In this document: positions 41,212-45,683 of the stretch, piece by piece
Layout: each line of letters opens with the position of its first letter
Numbering within the stretch: the first letter of the stretch is position 1
From: Planctomycetota bacterium
GTDB lineage: Bacteria > Planctomycetota > UBA1135 > GCA-002686595
DNA: 45,683 nt
Direction of reading: 5' to 3'
NCBI GenBank assembly: GCA_030746555.1
Contig: JASLMK010000032.1
Location: 1 to 45,683 of the forward strand
Notes under the pieces: model-generated
Seen by the model: the letters and a program-made list of their open reading frames with translations, nothing else
Told to the model about the DNA's origin: nothing
The model's database searches: none
Program-made: the position numbers and the translations under genes

Positions 41212-42348
41212 ATGCAGGTCTTCATCCCCACCGAGAGCGCTCCCGGCGAGACGCGCGTCGCCGCGACCCCCGAGACGGTGGCGCGCCTGGTCAAGCGCGG
41301 GGTCGCGGTCACCGTCCAGGCCGGAGCCGGCGCGCGGTCCTACTTCGTTGACGAGGCCTTTCGGAAGGCGGGGGCCGAGATCGCCGACGCCGCCGCCCCG
41401 GCGGGCGCCGCCCTCGTGGCGCGCGTCCAGCCGCCCTCGGCCGAGGAGATCGAGGTCCTCGCCGAGGGGAGCGTGCTCGTCGGCCACGTCTTCGCGACCG
41501 CCGACCGGTCCCGGGCCGAGCGCCTCGCGAGCCGGGGCGTGACCACCTTCGCCATGGAGCTCGTCCCGCGCACCAGCCGCGCCCAGACCATGGACGCCCT
41601 GAGCTCCCAGGCCACCGTGGCCGGCTACAAGGCCGTCATCCTGGCCGCCGAGAGTCTGGACAAGCTCTGCCCCTTGTTGATGACCGCGGCGGGCACGGTG
41701 AAGCCCGCGCGCGCCGTCGTGTTCGGCGCGGGCGTCGCCGGCCTGCAGGCCATCGCGACCGCCCGGCGCCTGGGATGCGTCGTGGAGGCGACCGACATCC
41801 GCGCTGCCGCCAAGGAGCAGGTGGAGAGCCTGGGCGCGAGGTTCATCGACGTGCCGGGCGCGGAGGACATGGAGGACGAGGGCGGCTACGCGCGCGAGGC
41901 CGACGAGGAGTTCCTCGCCCGCCAGCGCGAGGAGGTCGCGCGGCGGGTGGAGGGTGCGGACATCGTGATCACGACCGCCCAGATTCCTGGCCGGCCGGCG
42001 CCGCGGCTGGTGTCGGAGGAGCTCGTGCGCTCCATGCGCCCCGGCAGCGTGATCGTGGACCTGGCCGTGGAGAGCGGCGGCAACTGCGAGCTGTCGGTTC
42101 CAGGCGAGACGGTCGAGTGCCACGGCGTTCGGATCGTCGGGCAGCGCAATCTCCCGGCGAGCGTCCCGCGGGACGCGAGCTCGCTCTACGCCAAGAACGT
42201 GCTCGCCCTGCTCGGCCTGATGTACGACGGCGAGGGCGCGTTCGCCCTCGATCTGGAGGACGACGTCCTGGCCGGGTGCCTCTTGACCCACGGCGGTGCC
42301 ATCGTCCACCCGGCGACCCTGGAGCAGCTCGGGATGGCCCAGGCATGA
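41212..42348 (+). CDS. pntAA: NAD(P) transhydrogenase subunit alpha part 1 (PntAA)
   Basis: A 378-residue soluble NAD(H)-binding subunit (domain I) of the proton-translocating transhydrogenase in its three-polypeptide form. The N-terminus FIPTESAPGETRVAATPETV and the Rossmann motif VVFGAGVAGLQAIATA (about 165-180) are characteristic, as are QVESLGARFI and the RQDATSSQ-like loop AQTMDALSSQATVAGYK. It oxidises NADH or reduces NAD+ and passes hydride to PntB. The TGA overlaps the start of the next gene (ATGA), so the three subunits are coupled. TAGGCT (41171-41176) is a possible -10. Confidence 0.96.
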   Translation: MQVFIPTESAPGETRVAATPETVARLVKRGVAVTVQAGAGARSYFVDEAFRKAGAEIADAAAPAGAALVARVQPPSAEEIEVLAEGSVLVGHVFATADRSRAERLASRGVTTFAMELVPRTSRAQTMDALSSQATVAGYKAVILAAESLDKLCPLLMTAAGTVKPARAVVFGAGVAGLQAIATARRLGCVVEATDIRAAAKEQVESLGARFIDVPGAEDMEDEGGYAREADEEFLARQREEVARRVEGADIVITTAQIPGRPAPRLVSEELVRSMRPGSVIVDLAVESGGNCELSVPGETVECHGVRIVGQRNLPASVPRDASSLYAKNVLALLGLMYDGEGAFALDLEDDVLAGCLLTHGGAIVHPATLEQLGMAQA

Positions 42349-42695
42349 TGCTCGGCCTGCTCCTCTCCCTCCCGGTCGCCGACGGCGCCACTGGCGGCTT
42401 CCTCGTCGTCGGATTGTGGGTGTTCCTCCTGGCGATCTTCGTGGGCGTCGAGCTGATCACGAAGGTCCCGCCGACCCTGCACACGCCCTTGATGTCGGGC
42501 GCCAACGCGATCAGCGGCATCACCCTCGTCGGCGCCCTCTCCTGCGCGGCGGCGGACTTCCCCCAGGCCGGCCGCGTGCTCGGGTTCCTCGCCATCACCC
42601 TGGCGACCATCAATGTCGTCGGCGGATTCCTGGTCACCGACCGCATGCTCGGCATGTTCGGGGGCGCAGGGCGCGGGAAGAAGGATGCCGACTGA
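42345..42695 (+). CDS. pntAB: NAD(P) transhydrogenase subunit alpha part 2 (PntAB)
   Basis: A 116-residue membrane subunit with about four helices, normal for PntAB (GFLVVGLWVFLLAIFVGVEL; PPTLHTPLMSGANAISG with the conserved LHTPLMS segment; VLGFLAITLATINVVGGFLV, then TDRML). It forms part of the proton channel with PntB domain II. ATG 42345 overlaps the PntAA stop, although ATG 42348 is possible. Its stop overlaps the PntB start by 11 bases. Confidence 0.95.
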   Translation: MMLGLLLSLPVADGATGGFLVVGLWVFLLAIFVGVELITKVPPTLHTPLMSGANAISGITLVGALSCAAADFPQAGRVLGFLAITLATINVVGGFLVTDRMLGMFGGAGRGKKDAD

Positions 42696-44196
42696 CCCGA
42701 TGGGCGCCTTCACGATGGAGAGCCCGCTCATCCAGGGCGCCTACATGGCGGCGGCCCTGCTGTTCATCCTGGGCATCTCGCGCCTGGCGCGGGTGAGGAG
42801 TGCGCGCCAGGGCAACCGGATCGCAGCCCTGGCGATGTTCTTGGCGGTGGTCGCCACGACCATCGCCCTGTGGGGAGACGCCGAGCGCGAGACCCTCTGG
42901 GCCACCCTGGCGGGCGGCGTCGTCCTGGGCGCGCTGATCGGCATCGTCCTGGCCAAGCGCGTGGCGATGACCGCCATGCCGGAGCTGGTGGCCCTGTTCA
43001 ACGGCCTCGGCGGCGCGGCCTCGATGCTCGTCGCCTGGGCCGAGCTGGAGCGGGCGCGCGCGGAGTGGGCCAGCGCCCCGCGCGGGGCGGACGGATTGGT
43101 CGTGAGCGAGGGCGCCTTCGGCCTGGGAACCGTGAACCTCGCCACCCTACAGGGGCCGCTCTTCGCCGTGGCGGCGGTGCTCTCGATCCTGATCGGCGCG
43201 GTCACCCTCTCGGGCAGCCTCGTCGCCTACGGGAAGCTCGCCGGGAAGATCCGCGGCTCCCGCCTCGGCCCCCTGGGGATCCGGCCCCTCAACGCCGTCC
43301 TGCTCGCAGTGGCCCTGGCCGCCGCCTGGACCGTGGGCTTCGGCATGGCAGGCAACCCCGAGGCCGTCGAGTGGGCTGTCTACGCCCTCGTCGCCCTGAC
43401 CCTCCTGTTGGGCGTCGGCCTGGTCGTGCCGATCGGCGGCGCGGACATGCCGGTGGTGATCTCGCTCTTGAACTCGTACTCGGGTCTCGCGGCCTGCGCC
43501 ACCGGCTTCGTCCTGCAGAACAACCTGTTGATCGTGGCCGGTTCCCTCGTCGGGGCCTCGGGGCTGATCCTGACCCGGATCATGTGCCGCGCCATGAACC
43601 GCTCCCTCGCCAACGTGCTCTTCGCGGGCATCGACGCCGGGGCTGACGCCGGCGACCAGGAGTACACCGGCGTCAAGTCCACCTCCGCGGCCGAGCTGGC
43701 GATGGTGCTCGACGCGGCGCAGTCGGTGATCTTCGTCCCGGGCTACGGCCTGGCCGTGGCCCAGGCCCAGCACAAGGTCCAGGAGCTGGCGACGATGCTG
43801 GAGGCGCGGGGCTGCGAGGTGCGCTACGCGATCCACCCGGTGGCGGGGCGCATGCCGGGCCACATGAACGTGCTGCTCGCCGAGGCCAACGTGCCCTACG
43901 AGCGCCTCTTCGAGCTCGACGAGATCAACGGCGACTTCAAGAACACCGACGTGACGATCGTCGTGGGGGCCAACGACGTCTGCAACCCCGCCGCCTACGA
44001 GGAGGGCTCGGCCATCGCCGGCATGCCCGTGCTCGACGTGTGGGACTCGCGGACGGTCGTGGTCGTCAAGCGCTCCCTCTCTCCGGGCTACGCGGGCATC
44101 AAGAACGCGCTCTTCGAGCGCGACAACGCCCTGATGCTCTTCGAGGACGCCAAGGCCGCCATCGAGGAGACGGCCGGGGAGCTGGGCGAGCTGTAG
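42685..44196 (+). CDS. pntB: NAD(P) transhydrogenase subunit beta (PntB)
   Basis: A 503-residue subunit. Eight to nine N-terminal helices (about 10-290) form the rest of the channel, including MPELVALFNGLGGAASML, YGKLAGKI and ADMPVVISLLNSYSGLA. The C-terminal NADP(H)-binding domain III (about 325-500) has the atypical Rossmann signature FVPGYGLAVAQAQHKVQEL, HPVAGRMPGHMNVLLAEA, VGANDVCNPAA and VVKRSLSPGYAGI. The complex makes NADPH at the expense of the proton gradient. ATG 42685 is preferred to ATG 42700, with GGGAAGAAGG directly upstream. Confidence 0.96.
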   Translation: MPTDPMGAFTMESPLIQGAYMAAALLFILGISRLARVRSARQGNRIAALAMFLAVVATTIALWGDAERETLWATLAGGVVLGALIGIVLAKRVAMTAMPELVALFNGLGGAASMLVAWAELERARAEWASAPRGADGLVVSEGAFGLGTVNLATLQGPLFAVAAVLSILIGAVTLSGSLVAYGKLAGKIRGSRLGPLGIRPLNAVLLAVALAAAWTVGFGMAGNPEAVEWAVYALVALTLLLGVGLVVPIGGADMPVVISLLNSYSGLAACATGFVLQNNLLIVAGSLVGASGLILTRIMCRAMNRSLANVLFAGIDAGADAGDQEYTGVKSTSAAELAMVLDAAQSVIFVPGYGLAVAQAQHKVQELATMLEARGCEVRYAIHPVAGRMPGHMNVLLAEANVPYERLFELDEINGDFKNTDVTIVVGANDVCNPAAYEEGSAIAGMPVLDVWDSRTVVVVKRSLSPGYAGIKNALFERDNALMLFEDAKAAIEETAGELGEL

Positions 44197-44234
44197 AACG
44201 GCCGGGGGGTGCGCGACACCGGCAGGCCGGTTGC

Positions 44235-44240
44235 TACCTT
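44235..44240 (+). promoter_or_regulatory. TACCTT, candidate -10 six bases before a GTG start (leaderless)
   Basis: In TTGCTACCTTGGGGTC the hexamer TACCTT is followed by six bases and then the GTG of the site-2 protease gene, placing +1 at the start codon. An almost identical GGCTACCTTGGTGTC occurs at 23504-23518 before a CBS gene. Confidence 0.35.
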
Positions 44241-44246
44241 GGGGTC

Positions 44247-45431
44247 GTGGAGCGCCCGACCCAAGCCCGCCCCGCGGCCCCGCGCAGGGGGCCGCTCGGA
44301 CATCGCGTGTTCGTCCTTGGGAGGTGGTGGGGGATCCGCGTCGGGGTCGACTCGAGCTGGCCTCTGATCTTCGCCCTCCTCTGCCTGGCCTTCACCCAGA
44401 GCTTCGGAGAACGCCACGAGGACTGGTCGATGGCCCTGCGCTGGACCGTGGGCGTCATGGCCGGCCTGGTGTTCTTCGCTTCCGTGCTCCTGCACGAGCT
44501 CGGGCACAGCTTGACCGCGCGCGCCGTCGGCCTGCCGGTCGTGGCGATCACCCTGTTCCTGTTCGGCGGCGTGGCCCAACTGGCCGAGGAACCCACCCGG
44601 CCCAGGGACGCGTTCATGATCGCCGTGGCGGGACCGGCGGTGAGCCTGTTCTTGGGGCTGTGCTTCCTGCTCGTCTGGCTGCTCGTTCCCGGCGAGCTGT
44701 GGGCCGGCACCCTCTCCGCCGGGTGCCTCCAGCTCGGCGTCCTGAACCTGCTGATGGCGGGGTTCAACGCCGTCCCCGGGTTCCCCCTCGACGGTGGCCA
44801 CGTCCTGCGCGCCGTGCTGTGGGGGGCGACCGGCGACTTCCAGCGCGCCACGCGCATCGCCGCCGGCGTCGGCGCGGTCTTCGCCAGGGTCCTGATCGTC
44901 ACCGGTCTGGCCCTGGTGGTCTTCACCGGCTGGTTCGCCCTCGGCGCCTGGCACGTCCTGATCGGCTGGTTCCTCCTGCGGGCAGCCCGCACGACCTCGA
45001 CCCAGACCGCCCTGCGGGCGACCTTGGAGGGCCTGCGCGTGGAGGACATGATGTGCGCGGAGCTGGTCACCGCCGAGGGCTACACGAGCGTCGCCGACGC
45101 CGTGGAGGGTCCCCTGGCTGAGGGGCCGCGCTCGTCGGTCTTCGTGGTCGAGGGCGGCGAGCTGATCGGCGTTCTGGGCCCCGCGGAGATCGAAGCCGTG
45201 CCCGCCGGGCGCCGGCCCTTCGCCGCCCTGCGCTCGGCGATGACCCCACGCTCGCGCATGGTCGGCGTCTCGGGGCGCGACAAGGTGCTCGACGCCCTCT
45301 TGTTGATGGGGGAGCTGGGGGTGGACGAGCTGTGCGTGTTCGCCGACCGCGCGCCCATTGGGGAGATCCGCAGGGGGATGGTGCAGGCTGCTACGCGGGC
45401 GGGTGGGGCGCCAAGCGCGCCGTCGCCCTGA
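44247..45431 (+). CDS. Site-2 protease family (M50) intramembrane metalloprotease with CBS domains
   Basis: A 394-residue membrane protease. The zinc motif HELGH is at residues 83-87; the third ligand region is NAVPGFPLDGGHVLRA (about 171-186). Six or so membrane helices span about 30-250. The C-terminus is a CBS pair (about 260-380; VEDMMCAELVTAEGY and ALRSAMTPRSRMV). This is the Rip3/SpoIVFB-like class of zinc proteases with CBS regulation by adenosine nucleotides, which release anti-sigma factors or other membrane substrates. No substrate is in the window, although the FliA-type sigma factor 40 kb away needs a regulator. GTG 44247 has no Shine-Dalgarno, but a TACCTT lies 6 bases upstream. 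Confidence 0.93.
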   Translation: MERPTQARPAAPRRGPLGHRVFVLGRWWGIRVGVDSSWPLIFALLCLAFTQSFGERHEDWSMALRWTVGVMAGLVFFASVLLHELGHSLTARAVGLPVVAITLFLFGGVAQLAEEPTRPRDAFMIAVAGPAVSLFLGLCFLLVWLLVPGELWAGTLSAGCLQLGVLNLLMAGFNAVPGFPLDGGHVLRAVLWGATGDFQRATRIAAGVGAVFARVLIVTGLALVVFTGWFALGAWHVLIGWFLLRAARTTSTQTALRATLEGLRVEDMMCAELVTAEGYTSVADAVEGPLAEGPRSSVFVVEGGELIGVLGPAEIEAVPAGRRPFAALRSAMTPRSRMVGVSGRDKVLDALLLMGELGVDELCVFADRAPIGEIRRGMVQAATRAGGAPSAPSP

Positions 45432-45491
45432 GGGGCGCCGGTCACCGCATCCTGTTCCCGGCTTCACCTCCGATTCACAATCCGTGGCGAC

Positions 45492-45531
45492 GATTGCGTG
45501 CAATCCAGGCAACGGTCGACGACGCCGTTGC
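45492..45531 (+). terminator. Two consecutive hairpins after the site-2 protease gene
   Basis: GATTGC-GT-GCAATC (45492-45505) is followed by GCAACGG (45509-45515) pairing with CCGTTGC (45525-45531). They are about 60-100 bases after the stop codon and directly before the terminal repeat element. There is no U tract. Confidence 0.35.
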
Positions 45532-45542
45532 CCGACCTTCAC

Positions 45543-45581
45543 CCCGGATTATTCATGAACACGCACACCAGACTTCGCAAC
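45543..45581 (+). repeat. Inverted-repeat arm of the terminal element (right window end)
   Basis: Matches the reverse complement of 110-148 at 32 of 39 positions. It directly precedes the core repeat, which starts here with the perfect hairpin GGCCGTC-TTC-GACGGCC (45583-45599). Confidence 0.7.
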
Positions 45582-45590
45582 CGGCCGTCT

Positions 45591-45683
45591 TCGACGGCCT
45601 CTCGGCCCCTGGCGGCGCTTTACGGAACCTGGCTTCCTCGACGACCCGTTCAGGGTCGCCTGCGTCGCCAGAACCCGCAAAGC
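45591..45683. repeat. Right copy of the terminal repeat core
   Basis: Near-identical to 1-94 (one substitution, one indel), same orientation. Together with the upstream arm it gives the left part of an element whose right part is seen at the start of the window. Confidence 0.85.

Overview
The window is about 45.7 kb of high-GC DNA with very dense coding on both strands. It most likely comes from a planctomycete (Planctomycetota), probably from an environmental assembly. The basis is a set of protein types I associate with that phylum: a giant secreted c-type-cytochrome/propeller/cupredoxin protein, a planctomycete-type cytochrome c fused to a membrane domain, sulfatase-like enzymes with TPRs, DUF1080 hydrolases, a Ser/Thr kinase with TPRs, and four secreted proteins sharing one Cys-rich C-terminal domain ending in an FGDGLRCAGG-type motif. 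No database search was possible, so the placement is an inference.

Region 1 (1-10,008) is a signalling island. A FixJ-like response regulator lies divergent from a PAS histidine kinase, which is followed by a receiver-EAL c-di-GMP phosphodiesterase, a FliA/WhiG-type sigma factor, an outer-membrane barrel protein whose first codons contain a C9 tract, an exported protein, a membrane histidine kinase, and a GAF-kinase-receiver hybrid. Three non-coding gaps in this island carry the same 15-bp palindrome (GTTGGAWNWTCCAAC type), so the genes may be one regulon.

Region 2 (10,016-22,152) encodes envelope and secreted metabolism. A translationally coupled minus-strand operon encodes a 1,656-residue multidomain electron-transfer protein, a small membrane protein and a sulfatase-like TPR protein. 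It is preceded by a BNR/PQQ-propeller protein and followed by two secreted proteins with the shared C-terminal domain. Region 3 (22,361-29,493) holds a P-loop protein, two CBS-domain proteins, an Sfp-type phosphopantetheinyl transferase, an amidase, a small charged protein, an RRM RNA-binding protein, tRNA-Gly(CCC) and a double DUF1080 protein. Region 4 (29,503-35,024) has two tandem paralogous secreted proteins, a PI-PLC-like phosphodiesterase and a deiodinase-like gene. The deiodinase-like gene is split by an in-frame TGA that almost certainly encodes selenocysteine. Region 5 (35,070-45,431) contains TypA coupled to a DEDDh exonuclease-WYL fusion, a Ser/Thr kinase, a cytochrome c-DUF2231 protein, the three-gene proton-translocating transhydrogenase and a site-2 protease with CBS domains.

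The two ends of the window are near-identical 93/94-bp copies of one repeat. Each copy is flanked on its other side by one arm of a 39-bp inverted repeat. This suggests a MITE-like dispersed element of about 195 bp at which the assembly broke. Strongest leads: the selenoprotein with an EF-hand N-terminus, the shared C-terminal domain family, the shared palindrome in the signalling island, the terminal repeat element, and a recurring TAnnnT element that in three places sits 6-7 nt before a start codon, implying leaderless transcripts.
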